From Rhyacichthys aspro (taxonomy: Eukaryota > Chordata > Actinopteri > Gobiiformes > Rhyacichthyidae), in the NCBI GenBank assembly GCA_036850595.1, contig CM072154.1, positions 5,383,010-5,447,009 on the forward strand: a stretch of DNA of 64,000 nt, given 5' to 3'. Positions within the stretch are counted from its first letter, which is position 1. Every line of letters starts with the position of its first letter. The notes under the pieces are model-generated. The model did no database searches, was not told the DNA's origin, and worked only from the letters and a program-made list of their open reading frames with translations. Below, one piece after another: positions 1 through 10,610 of the stretch. The position numbers were made by a program, and so were the translations under genes.

Positions 1-1039
1 AGAATGCACTGTGATTTGTAATAGAAAAGAGTGAAGTACATAAAGCCACTGCAAACAAGTTTTACATTAGCGTTGAAACCAGTAATTAAACCACGCCTAC
101 AAACTGTACAATAACCTGCAACTTCTCTCTATGTAACCATTTGTTATTAAATGATTACACTAAATGTTAATGATCTGAGATTTGGAGATAACTATAGCCC
201 TTTTCACACATGCACCAGCCTCTCAAATTTTTCACAAGGACTGAATATGTGAAGTTGGAAGCATTGGCAATAATTAAAGTGAAGAAGAGAATAACTTGGT
301 TGGATACAGTTTTGCAATGCTGCAGTAAACATTAGAGGTTTTCCAGTTTATTCCAAGCTCTCTGAAAATCGAGGTACGTCAATTTCTGATGATTTAAAGA
401 CTCTTTGGACTATTTAAAGCTTCTGCTTGTATTTAATGCAGAGAATACATGCAATGTTTTATTTTTTATTTTTTTTTAACAAACTGCAGAGACTTAATTT
501 TTCAACCATACTAAAAAACCTACAAAAAACCTCAGCAAGAATAGTTTGCCTGCTTGCATTGTGTTGAAAAAGAAAATAATGAAACTAAAATGGCTTTTTT
601 TTGCATTTTTGAAAATATTTTTGTTAAATAAATTACACAATTTATTTTATTTTTTCCTATGGGTCTTTAGATTTATTATTTTTTTGCATAAATATTGTGT
701 CTCAAATTTTTCCATGGTGTGTCTTTTTAAACTCTTAACTTCAAATTCTTTTTCCCAGTCAGTTACATCGCAAATATTTGACCATCTCCAGAACCAAAAG
801 CTGATAGAATTTTGGGGTTTATATAAAATAAGCAGCTTTTGTGTGTTCATTAAAATCACTCTTTTCCCTCTGACTCAAACATGGCCGCTATGAGCTAACA
901 TAAAAAAATATGTGTCAAAAATGTAAAAACTCTTAAGTATCTCATCTCATACCTCCAGCCTTTGACGTCACACACAACCACCAAGTGACTCATGTGACCT
1001 TTAACCTATCAGTCTGGTATCGCGTGGTGATAGAAGGCT

Positions 1040-1290
1040 GGAGGTGAAAGTGTTGTCCCCTGCTGCGAGGCCTGCGTGCCGGCCCGCCGTCCCGTCTGCC
1101 TCCCCCCGAGTGCCCCGAGCTGCTGGAGATGAGTAATCAGACTCATTACAGCAGCCTCTGGCCAGATCCTCTGTGCCACTGCATGTAATTAATCTACCTG
1201 AGCCGGGACTCGGAGTGCGGCTGTCCCCAGGGACCGACAGACGAGGGAGAGGCGAGAGAGACGAGAGCAAGGACGGGACGGAGTAAGGGA
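1040..1290. promoter_or_regulatory. CpG-rich candidate regulatory block
   Basis: A 250-bp island of high GC and many CpGs stands in AT-rich intron. It holds homeodomain-like ATTA/TAAT cores at its centre (GAGTAATCAG, CTCATTACAG, GTAATTAATC). A similar mix (CTCATTACAG next to GC-rich sequence) recurs near 2690. I see no splice-flanked coding frame. Conserved intronic enhancers are common in developmental genes such as plexins, but conservation cannot be judged from one sequence, so this is only a candidate. Confidence 0.25.
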
Positions 1291-2019
1291 GTAGGAGTTA
1301 AGGCTAATCTAGGCCTGCTTTATGGGAAAATCTGTATCACAGCTAACGTACCATACAACTACTAGAGGGAGACACTCATAAGACCATTTGTGTGGAGTTC
1401 TCATTGTGGGATTTTTTACACCTCTTTACCTACCTATATTCTTTTTTTATTTCTACCACTTCCTCCTTTAGGGGTCGCAGGATCCTGGGCAATCTCTAGT
1501 TAATCACAGGTAACACTGACAGATATTCACTCTCACATTTATTCACTCGAGGATATTTAAAGGGGGTCACAAAGAGCACCCACAAAGAACCTATAGTAGC
1601 ACAGTGATGAAGTACCAGCATGCACACAACACACACATTTTTTTTACATTAACTGTAAGAGTAAAATAATACAGGCCATTGTTGGGGACACAGGCAGTTG
1701 CCATGTACTGTATGTCTAGCCCATTTCCACACATGCATGTCACTGTGCACACCTCTTTCACAATGAACCATATTACATTGGGTCTACAACTATATTTTAC
1801 TTGAACACTTAAATACACGTTACTTTAATCGCTTAATCATTTAAAATAAACATCAAGACTGTCCATCCGTACCTATTCACATGTGTTTGGGATCTCTTAC
1901 CTTCACAGCAATAAAAGGCTTATTTCTCTGACTTCTCTGAGTTGTGTGTCAGATGTAATTGTGAGTTCAGTCAAACTAAAAAAAAACCCATCTTGTATTG
2001 CTCAAAGCAAAGCATCAAC

Positions 2020-2245
2020 TCGTGAACCTCTCCAATGACGTGACAGCACTGAAAGTTACGGGTGTGTTTTAGATTTGACGACAAAGCGACCGATTTAATG
2101 CTACTATTTTAAAAAAGGTGTCTGATTGGATAAAGCTGCATCAATGACAGGTGGTTCATTCAAACAATGGCCGTGTTTTTACCTAAAGCCTTTGCGCTTC
2201 CTATAGAAACTTTCCCAGATGGTTCTATAACAAAACATGTCAGGT
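2020..2245 (+). repeat. Diverged interspersed repeat, copy 1 (mate at 28055-28290)
   Basis: This shares an ordered set of blocks with 28055-28290: TCCAATGAYGTGACA, a GTGTTTTAGRTTTGA-like block, GCGACMRA, CTGATTGGATAAA, then a segment ending in CCAGATGG followed by a run with AACAAA. The copies are in the same orientation and clearly diverged. No terminal repeats or coding capacity are visible. The family was not recognised. Confidence 0.5.
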
Positions 2246-2689
2246 TATGACAATATATCCATCCAATCTATCCAGAAATTGAATTTCCAACTTGAATAAA
2301 AAACACCAGACAAATTATTTTTAAAGAATAGAAAACTACAATTCTATCTTGCGCAAAAAAGCTACCAAAGTTTGGCAACACAAGGGCATACTTCCACTCC
2401 TGTTTTTAGGTAGAAATTTGGAAAGCTGGAGAAAGGCAGATGAGGACATCAGCTAGGTTTGGATTAAAGGACAAAAAGTGAGGAAACAGGAAAACAAGGA
2501 ACAGACGAGGCTTAAATGGGACAAAAAGTGGAGGACAGTGGAAAGAGGGAGGCTTAAACATGGAGGAGATCAGAGAGAGGAGAGCTACAGAGGGAGGAGG
2601 GGGCTATGAAAGGGGACAAGGGGACGAGCACTGGAGGAAGGGGAGGAGGGGGGTGTAAAAAGTACAAGGTGAGCACAAAGCCGTCCCTG

Positions 2690-2990
2690 GCCTCATTACA
2701 GTAACACGGCAGCCCCGGCTCGGCTTCATTCGTTATCTGCTCTCGCACTCGTTTATTCTCCCGCTACACGAGTCGTCTCCACGGACCGCGCGTCTCCACG
2801 GGGCCGCGGGAATAGATACGGCCGTGTGAGGCGGAGAGAAAGAAAAGTGCCGATGCTAACAAAAGTGAGCAGCTGGTGGGGGGAGGGAGGGGGAGGAGGG
2901 GGAGGCGGGTGAGGCGTGTGTTCATGTATGTGCGCCTGTGTGCAGGTCACCCGCCTGTAATTAGTCATGTTGAAGGATACATACACCCGG
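2690..2990. promoter_or_regulatory. CpG-rich candidate regulatory block with a G-rich tract
   Basis: This is GC-rich, CpG-containing sequence inside an intron. It includes CTCATTACAG, a run of GGGGCCGCGG-type sequence and, at its right part, the G-rich tract listed separately. Proline-rich frames on the opposite strand are a by-product of the G-tract. There is no splice-consistent exon. Possible enhancer or intronic CpG island; function not established. Confidence 0.25.
2876..2911 (+). other. G-quadruplex-forming tract
   Basis: At least five runs of three or more G are separated by one to three bases (GGGGGGAGGGAGGGGG and onward), which meets the usual G3+N1-7 rule. On the transcribed (minus) orientation of plxna1 the tract is C-rich, so a quadruplex would form on the non-template side only in antisense RNA, or in the DNA itself. 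Confidence 0.6.
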
Positions 2991-4051
2991 GTGTGAGTTA
3001 AAAATACTGCCGACGAGCATACACATCTATAAAGTCCAAGAACGGCTCAACGCTGTTCACTTTGAGGAGGAGCTCAAAACTATAGCACGTTCTGTTTCTG
3101 TCACAAACATTTTTATATGTTACATACTGAGGGGGACCTCCAAAATAGTGCTAATATATGCACTTTGGAACAGATTACAACAGTTTTCAAGATTCAATTC
3201 AATCCACTTTGGGCAGTGGATTGAATTGGATGGAAAAGTGTTTTTTGTTTTTTTTTTATCCAGTGCATGATAAACTGTTATAAATCAAAGTGTGGTCTCT
3301 TTGACTCTATGCGAGAATTTCCATAAATATGAGCTGATTATGTTATTTCATTCCGTAAGCACTGCTGTGATGGACAAATTGTTATTTTTTGAGTGTAATG
3401 TGTTCAAATGTTTAATCATATATTTTGCCTGACCATGACAAATAATGCCTTTTGTGTGGCTGTGTTGTGTGTGATGCTGTAGGCCTACTTTTAACCACTT
3501 TGTATAGTCCTTTACAGTTTCACTCAAATGCTACTGGTTAAGGTTAAAGGTCCCATATTATGCTAAATCGACTTTTCTGAGCTTTTAACCATGTTCTAAC
3601 GTTGTTTCTACCTCAAACACATTCCCAAAGTTGTGTTTTGTTTCATTCGCGCATGTTTGAGTAATTTATTTAGTTTGAGCTACTGTCCTTTCAACGAGCT
3701 GTTTCACGGAATGACGTCAATATGTGAAATAACCCACTCCTCTCCAGGAAGTGCTCCTCCACACTCCTCCTGCCCCTCTCTCCTGCACTGTCAACAAGTG
3801 GTGCTCTGCAGCTCAGACACAGAGAAGCATCGCTGCTACTGTGTTAGCTTACTTACCGTCAATACTTTTACTTTACTTTTAATACACTGCACACCAGCTA
3901 CCTTAAGAGTCTCCAGGCAGCATACATTCTCAACTTCAGTAGGCATTGTACGGTCATTTCCACATGTGCACCTATAAACAGAAGCAGTTAACACGCGCTA
4001 TGCTACGGGCTACACCATAGAAACATACACAATAAATAGTCTCTCATTTAC

Positions 4052-4164
4052 CAAGCAGAAACGTCTTGTAGAAGCCTTCGAGGTCTTTGTGTTTGCTCAT
4101 GTTCTTTAAACTCAGAGTCAGACTCTGGGTCGAAGATATACGGCTCAGTTACTCTCAAAGCCAT
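4052..4164 (-). CDS. Captured first coding exon inside the MITE (P2X7-like N-terminus, hypothetical)
   Basis: On the minus strand, ATG (at 4164) opens 37 codons plus 2 bases and ends exactly at a strong donor, TTG|GTAAATG. The product starts MALRVTEPYIFDPESDSEF and ends RRLLQDVSA-W/C, acidic in the first half and basic before the splice site. From memory this resembles the N-terminal segment of multicopy fish proteins annotated P2X purinoceptor 7-like, where a Cys-rich domain follows; that is a family-level inference. The copy at 60048-60160 keeps the same frame and donor, with one residue change (K to E at residue 20). A promoter-like block lies 70-90 bp upstream. No matching downstream exon was found here, so it may be a dead first exon or could splice into another gene's exon. 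Confidence 0.45.
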
Positions 4165-4230
4165 TGCTGAAAAAGTTATTACTACCATGTACCGTGTTTA
4201 CTTCAGTCTGTTTCCAGCGCAGCGCTAGCG

Positions 4231-4254
4231 TGACGTCAGGCAGGAAGTGGGCGG
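4231..4254 (-). promoter_or_regulatory. CRE / ETS / GC-box cluster upstream of the MITE exon
   Basis: Within 24 bp are a perfect CRE (TGACGTCA, 4231-4238), an ETS core (AGGAAGT, 4242-4248) and a GC box (GGGCGG, 4249-4254). They lie 67-90 bp upstream of the minus-strand ATG at 4164. This spacing and combination is typical of TATA-less promoters with short 5' leaders. In the second copy the CRE has decayed to TGATGTCA, while the ETS core and GC box remain. Confidence 0.4.
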
Positions 4255-5399
4255 AGCCAACACAGAAGAGCTGAGCCTTAAAGTGACAGTGCCAAATCAG
4301 ACCGTTCACTTTGGACTCATGATGAGAGCTCATCCAAACCGCTTGTATAAGATAAATATTGTGTGTTTCATGTTGCAAAACGTGATACCTAAATGTATCC
4401 AAAATACACTGTATAATGTTCAAAATAGTATAATATAGGACCTTTAAAACTGTATGGTATTGGAGCTGTGTTTGCTCAAGTCTGCTCCTCCACATCAGTC
4501 AGGAGAGGTGGTTTTGACCTCCTCACTGAATGCCTTCCACAGAAAACCCCCCTGGAGAGGTGTTTCACAGCATGTCCCTCACTGGAAGCCCTCTCTGATT
4601 GCAATTTCTTTGTAAAAAAAAAAAAATAGAAAAATAGAAAACTACAACTTATATTGTGCAAAAAAAAAACAAAAACCTTATACTTGTACTGTGCAAAAAG
4701 CTACGCAACACCAAACCTGGTTATAAGGGCACATGTCAATGGACAGGATTGATAAGATTTATCATAAAAGATGGTCTTAAGTATCTGCTGCTAACATCTT
4801 GAAGCAACACCTGACATCACAGCTTTAGGGCTGACGTATGGCTAGTTCATTTTAAAATCGGAACTCAACACTCAGACCCAATGCAAAGCCTATTTAACAT
4901 TCCAAGAATTGACCAAATGTTCAATAAATGTACTCCAGAATATGTCTAAATAATAAACCCTGATATGTGTATATTTTGTTCCTACTTTAATAATACAGTA
5001 TGTATACGATGTCAATTTGTATTGTGTAAAAATTCTACTTAAAACAAACCAATAACATCAATTTGTCAGTAACTTCAATTGTAATTAGGATTAACTATAA
5101 AACTTTGAGTAGTGTTTGTCAAATTTAAAATAACCACAATTCTGACTGAATCATAACAGCAGAATAAGAATCGCACATAAAATCCTACTCTACATAATAT
5201 AAAAATTGAACAAAAAAGTGGCTTTAACTTTCGTGACAAATGCTGATCATTTCCATAAAAAAGTCTGCTTACAATTGCATTTTTACACATAATCCCTTGA
5301 GTAGCTCGAGCAAAGAAAGTGGACAGCGTGATAATGATATGCAAAAAAAGACACATTTTTAAGCACACGGCAGAATATTTTTTGTCAGCGCATTAGTAA

Positions 5400-5960
5400 A
5401 ACCCGGTCTAGACCAATTTGTGCACGCAGAATCGGTCCGGCCAGATGCATGGACGGGGAGCGTATGAAAGCGTACGTGCGTCGGCGTCATAAATCATGTA
5501 AAGCAGGTTGCTGTTTGTTGCTGATGCCACACTCTCCGTCTGCTCCACATGATTAGGGAGAGGCTCATGTGGAGAATCCCCATATGTCTGCTTCATGTTG
5601 GCCTAACGGAACCCCTGGGGAGGGCGTGGGTTTGTCCCGGAAACAGAGCAGTGGGCATCCCGTCCTGCAGCGCTGTGTGTTTTCCTGTGTGTCTTGCGTA
5701 CCGTTGCTCCCCGGTGTATTTTCAGTGTTGGAGTGTGTGTTTTTCGGAGCGGCTGAATAATGCAGACAGACAGTAAGATGGAATGGATGAGTGTGCATCT
5801 ACTGCCGGCTAATTTTCCCGTTGATTTATGGCGCTGTACTGGCCCAGTCAGTGCCAGCTGTGATACATGTACACACAACAGCGCCACTATGAATAGACAG
5901 GGCTCGGCTCTCAATCATCACTGGACTTTTGTGTGTTTACTATTAACTGCTGCATTCCCG
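5400..5960. promoter_or_regulatory. Moderately GC-rich non-repetitive candidate regulatory stretch
   Basis: This lacks recognisable repeats and homopolymers, is CpG-bearing, and contains homeodomain-like and octamer-like words (GCTAATTTTCC, GCGGCTGAATAATGCA). Short overlapping frames on both strands have no splice context and do not resemble plexin. Listed only because it differs from the surrounding AT-rich intron. Confidence 0.2.
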
Positions 5961-6276
5961 TGATCCTGTTACTAATTTTAACGTGGAAGAACTTTTTTTT
6001 TTTCTTTTGAGAAGGTGCTTATGTCAAGAAAAGAAGAGGGTAATGGAACTAAGCTGAATTACACATCCAGAAGCAAAGCTGGCTGGATGCGGTTTTAGCA
6101 AAGATTGGTCTGACACTGAGTCCAGAGGAGCATGGAAGGAAGTAGCAATAATTTAGAATGTACTGGGCAGCTTTTTGAAGGCATACCAAATGCTTAATTT
6201 ATGGCAGCATACCTAAGACTGAACTTGGTCTCAAATACAGCCAGAAATATGGACTTAATATGCTGACAAAATGTAC

Positions 6277-6655
6277 AAACCCAGTTTCAAAAAAAGCCAA
6301 AAGTTGAACTGCAGTGATTTGTAAATCTTGCAAAATAGAACATAAACAACATATCCAGAGACATTTTACCATTTCATGAAAAACAATAGCTCTTTTGAAA
6401 TGTGTTGGTGGCAACTAACTAGTTTCATTGGCAGCAGGTCTGTAACATGATTCAATGCAATTTTATTTATAGGCCAGTATCGCAACAATAATTGCCTCAG
6501 CCATGACTGTGTATAAAAGGAGCATTTCAGCAAGAGTCTCTCAGAAGTAAAGATCAACAGAGGTTTACCACTCTGCAAAAACCTGTAAAATAAAAATTTT
6601 GGAATTTTTCTGAAAAATGTCAAATTGGAAAATCCCACCATCTACAGAACATAAT
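6277..6655 (+). repeat. Degenerate widespread teleost repeat (probable non-autonomous DNA element)
   Basis: The order of words (ACAAACCCAGTTTCAAAAAAAG, GTGATTTGTAAATCTTGCAAA, TTTCATGAAAAACAATAGCTC, GTGTATAAAAGGAGCATTTC, AGAGTCTCTCAGAAGTAAAG, ACCATCTACAGAACATAATAT, each given here in parts) matches a repeat I know from many fish genomes, which starts with a CCAGTTTCAAAAAAGTTGGG-type end. The copy is diverged. It includes a TATAAAA word at about 6513. Family classification was not verified. Confidence 0.5.
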
Positions 6656-7875
6656 ATCTCCTTGTCCTTCTGCACAAGGGACAGTTAAAGCTGCATCAAG
6701 CAAAGAAGAAGCCGAATGTGAACTCCACCCAGAAATGCTGCCTTCTCTTCCTTGATACACAGTCTTAAACCTAATAAGTCAAAATTTTGCAAAGCATGGG
6801 CAGTCTTCCCAATTTTAAATGTGCATCTGTAATTTTACGGGTCAGACATTTCAACACAGCGCTGCCTCTCCATATCACATCATAGCATACCCTCCATTGT
6901 TAAGTCCTTTACTTTTTACAGATTATTCATGAGCGCTTACTCGTATTCACTTCATTAAAAAACACAAACCCTTCATTGTCCTGCCTTCTTCTCCTCTTCC
7001 TTCATGTTTGCACACTCCATTCCACCCCGCTGCTTTTCTTCCTACTGCTCCTTCTCCATTGCATCGTCATTGTTTGTCCTTAATTCCCTCACCGGTTCTC
7101 TTCCCCACTTTTTCTTTGTCTCTTTTCTTCTTTTTGGCCGTTTCCCAGGTGTGTGTTTGTCTGTCAGTCTACTACACCACAGCAATTCATCATCATTTTA
7201 TCTACAGCTCCCTTAATTGGATCCTATCACGGTCCCACCTGACGAGAGGCGCGCACACATTCAGTCTCGCAAGCAGCTGCGAAAGTCCTGTGTATTTACC
7301 ATCTTTCCTGCCTCCCGCCGAGAGAGAATTTGGATTTTTATAAAAGATTAAAAGACAGTGAGGAGTCGACTAATTGGTGTGCATTGGATGAGCTGCTTTA
7401 CGGGAGTTTTGCAGAAAAAGATCTCCGCCTTTGCAGTAGTAGAGTTGAGGTAATGCACTGAGTGAATCAATACAATTGGAAATTCAAATTGTCTTCTACT
7501 TCAGAGGTGTCCAATTAGTGGGACCCAGTCTAACCTGGACCCCAGCTTTGGTCTATCTGGTTCTTAATTGGCAGCTGATAGATTGCACTGTTGCATTTTA
7601 GGGAGTTTGCTTTGTAGTTGATATGGCTTGCTATTATAATTTGTGACATTAAGAGATTTGAGATCACACAGGTTTCTTGAAGTTAGGGCTTTTCCACTGG
7701 AACAGTACGGTTTGGGTAGGTATGAGTGCCTTTTCATTGCATAAAGGGGCCAAAAATTGTATCGTAGCATTCTCTACAACAGAAAACTGTCTTTAAGTGA
7801 GATTGCAGAGGAGTGTTGATGGATGGCAAAGCTATAAGGGTCTTGCAACAACTCTACAGAGGGTTATGTAAAGTA

Positions 7876-8360
7876 CTGTGCAAAAGTTTTAGGCAGGTGT
7901 GAATATATAAAGTAAGGTAAGCTAAAAATGTGTTTATAAAAGTGAAAGAACAGAAGACAATTCTAAATCATCTGAATATTTGGTGTGACTTGCGACTCAA
8001 AACAGCAACAGTTCTTGTAGCTCAACCGTCTCACTTTTTGGAGGATCTGTGCAGCAATGATCAAAACATGATGGAGTCTGGCCTGGTTCTAGCTGGGATT
8101 ACATGGTTTGGTTTAACCTATGTTCCCTCTAACATTTAATGGTCTGGTTTAGTCCAGTTTGGCCTGGTTTTGTCTGGGATTCTCTAAATGTTTGATCAAA
8201 ACCTGCCCAGTTCCTTCACAAAATGAGACAGTGGAGCTACAAGAACTGTTGCTGTTTTGAGAAAACGTGTTCTTTCACTTTGCATTTTGTAAACTAATGC
8301 AAATAAACATACTTTATAGTTTACTTTTTATATCCACACGTGCATAAAACTTTTGCACAG
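7876..8360. mobile_element. Foldback MITE with long imperfect inverted arms
   Basis: The left end CTGTGCAAAAGTTTTAGGCA is mirrored at the right end (AAAACTTTTGCACAG). Matching continues inward: GTGAAAGAACA against GTTCTTTCAC, and CAAAACAGCAACAGTTCTTG against CAAGAACTGTTGCTGTTTTG, then GTCTCACTTTTTG against AAAATGAGAC. Arms are about 150-200 bp around a short G/T-rich centre. TA precedes the left end (7874-7875), which would fit a Tc1/mariner-type TA target. No transposase. Confidence 0.7.
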
Positions 8361-8999
8361 GATTGTACGTTGGCCCACTCCAGGATAGCTGCACTTGGGG
8401 CTCATGATTTTCCTTGGAAGTCTGCGTTTTTGCCCAGAACATCTCACAATTCCCCATTCACCACTTTCTGAAGGTACTAACCAGACAGAAAAGTTTCCAG
8501 GAAAAGTCAATCCACAATACAAATTATCGATTGATGTAAAATCCCGACTGTCCTTTCTTGATTTGGCTATTTTCCATGTCTTTGTAAACGCTAATTGTAC
8601 AGCCCTTTGTTGCCCTTTGTTCAATGTGCTACAAGACGTCGGTCACTGATGAGACAAGTCCAGAAAGCTATTATTATACGTGGAAATTCTTTTTTGCATG
8701 TGAAGCAATTACAGAGATGCTAAATATGTGCAAATTACCTTTCCAAAAACTCCACAAAAGAACTGTAGGAGCCATCATTAAGAGTCTGACCAAGCGCTAA
8801 TAATGTGCCCTCAAAACTGTTTTAATGTCACCGTCAAAGAGTTTCCTGAATCACTGGATTTTTCTTTGTTGCGACTGGGTAGTTATTTAGTGACAGAAAG
8901 AATGTGCATTTACATCAAAGTCATGTTTTTTTAGTGAGTGGTATGAGTCAGGTTGGTACTGAAAGAACGCAACAAAGAAGATAAACGAATTATTACTAC

Positions 9000-9985
9000 C
9001 TATTTTTTTTTTTTTTTTTTTTTTTTACTGTTGCATTTAGAGTGACAGTTTAATCACCTAAAGCTGAGGTGTCAAACTCAAAGTGGTGAGGGGCCATGAT
9101 CGTTAATAAGAATCCTTTCAGGGGCCGAAGATGGCGACATTTGGAAGCTTTTATTTAATTTTGAATGTGAGATTTCATCTTCATTTGAGTCTTACAAAAG
9201 TTATTACACAAACAATAGTTTCCTCCTTTTATTGAAACTGGTTTTAGTTGAATTTGAACAGATTTTTGTCAGATTTCAATAGGTTTTAGTTGGATTTCAA
9301 CAGGTTTGAGTCAGATTTCAACAGGTTTTAGTCGGAATTGAACAGATTTTAGTTGGACTTCAACTGATTGAAGATGGTTTTCAACAGATTTAGTTGCATT
9401 TGAACAGGTTTTAGAGGATTTAGTTAATCAGATTTACAGTTTATTTTATTTTTATTTATCTTTGTAGCAAAATCAAATCCAAAAACATGTTCAAATTCAG
9501 TGAATAAAACCTAGTGCCAAAAATATCACCTTCTAAATGTATTGAAGGGCCACATAAACATGGCAAAGGTCGCATTTGGCCCTCGGGCCTTGAGTTTGAC
9601 ATGTGTGACCTAAAGCTTATTGTAACAGGAATCATCTGTGATCAGATCATGTCTGTGATCTGAGACCTTCAGACATGATCTAGGCTTTATAATCAAGGAT
9701 TTTAGATTGAGAATGATCACAGGTCTGTTCCGGTAAAAAGGAGCTCTCCCATTGGTTAAAACTAATGTCAACAACCAAGGACCAAGGAAATAAACAAAGG
9801 AAATGGGTTATTCCATTGCAAAATATTCCTTATTTTACAGCAAAACAGCTTCAATAAGATAAAAATAGATAAATGGGCAGAAAATTAAACATGGATAAAT
9901 GTTGGCAATGCTTCAATGCAATAGTTAACAATGCAGAGATAATTACAGGAGGTTTAAGTAAGCTCTAAACTTTGATTTATTTTAA
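9000..9985 (+). repeat. Interspersed repeat family 'TTACTGTTGC', copy A, interrupted by a hAT MITE
   Basis: Outside 9064-9607 this matches 38881-39205 block by block: ACTGTTGCATTTA, GACAGTTTAATCACCTA, TTATTG(T/C)AACAGGAATCATCTG, GGGCTTTATAAT-like, GGAG(C/G)(G/T)CTCCCATTGGTTA, TGGATAAA(T/A)GTTGGCAATGC, GGTAATTACAGG-like. A third partial copy lies at 20860-21245. Copy A also carries about 75 bp not seen in copy B. Non-coding; no clear terminal repeats. Confidence 0.65.
9064..9607 (+). mobile_element. hAT-like MITE with internal 21-bp tandem repeats, copy 1
   Basis: Ends are CTGAGGTGTCAAACTCA and, inverted, CACACATGTCAAACTCA. An exact 8-bp target duplication ACCTAAAG flanks it (9056-9063 and 9608-9615), diagnostic of the hAT superfamily. 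The interior carries diverged tandem 21-bp units of the type TTAGTTGGATTTGAACAGG (about 9237-9430). Copy B of the host repeat at 38.9 kb shows the uninterrupted sequence, so the insertion is demonstrated within the window. No transposase. Confidence 0.85.
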
Positions 9986-10380
9986 CTTTAATTGATCAAA
10001 TGCCATACTTTCTACTCAGTGGGTTTGTGCATTTTTACATTGGCTTAAAAAAGTACAAGTAAATTTGCATCTGTAAATAGAAGCATTACTAAACACTGCA
10101 GCTGAAGATCTCATGAAAAACTGTTTGTGTTATGTGGCTTTTGCAGAAGTTTTGTGTGTGCACACTGTTAAAGCATGAGGCCTAAGAGGAACAATACTGG
10201 ACAATACTCCAGAAGACTGCTCCTCACCAGGTGCACACATTTTAAACTTTCACATTCCGGACCGTCTTTGTGCAGTAAAACTAGATTAAACTTAATGCGT
10301 TGAATTATTCTGATCACAGTTACAGTATGCGTCTTACAATTAAAACACTTCAAACAGAGATCAATGGTGGTAAGAGATAG

Positions 10381-10610
10381 GATCAGACTGATTAAGGAAC
10401 AATACTTTTACTCATTTTCATTCTTAATTATTGCCCTACTTTTTATATTAATAAATTCACTCAATTTGATTAGTTGTTGAAGCTGAATCAAATGCTACTT
10501 TTTGCTTGAACTACATTTAACAGCAAGTACTTTAATTCTTTCACTTAAGTAAGAATTTTAATATGATACTTTTGCTTTTACTTGAGTACATTTCTAGCTC
10601 TTCCTCTATC
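10381..10610. repeat. Fragment of the fish 'TACTTGAGTA' repeat family
   Basis: This AT-rich stretch has repeated ACTTTTRCTTGAGTACATTT / ACTTAAGTAAG words, characteristic of a common teleost interspersed repeat. A related fragment ending in CCACCTCTG lies at 54781-54900. Diverged and without clear ends. Confidence 0.4.

Larger units (their letters stand above)
3548..4443 (+). mobile_element. piggyBac-like MITE, copy 1 (TTAA target site)
   Basis: This 896-bp element is flanked on both sides by TTAA (3544-3547 and 4444-4447). Its ends are imperfect inverted repeats: AGGTCCCATATTATG at the left and, reading inward, AGGTCCTATATTATA at the right. A near-identical copy in the same orientation is at 59544-60444. 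TTAA duplication with short terminal inverted repeats is the signature of piggyBac-class insertions. No transposase is present, so it is non-autonomous. Inside are two palindromic CRE motifs (3712-3719 and 4231-4238) and a short minus-strand exon described separately. A 114-codon plus-strand frame at 3633-3977 is open in both copies, but its changes look neutral (see rejected list). Confidence 0.8.

Noticed and set aside
2554..2986. Proline-rich minus-strand frames
   Set aside because: Polyproline comes from the G-rich tract on the plus strand; no family resemblance.
3633..3977. 114-codon frame open in both piggyBac-like MITE copies (mate 59629-59973)
   Set aside because: Of nine base differences I counted between the copies, eight change the amino acid. 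That is what neutral drift gives, so I do not call it a gene.
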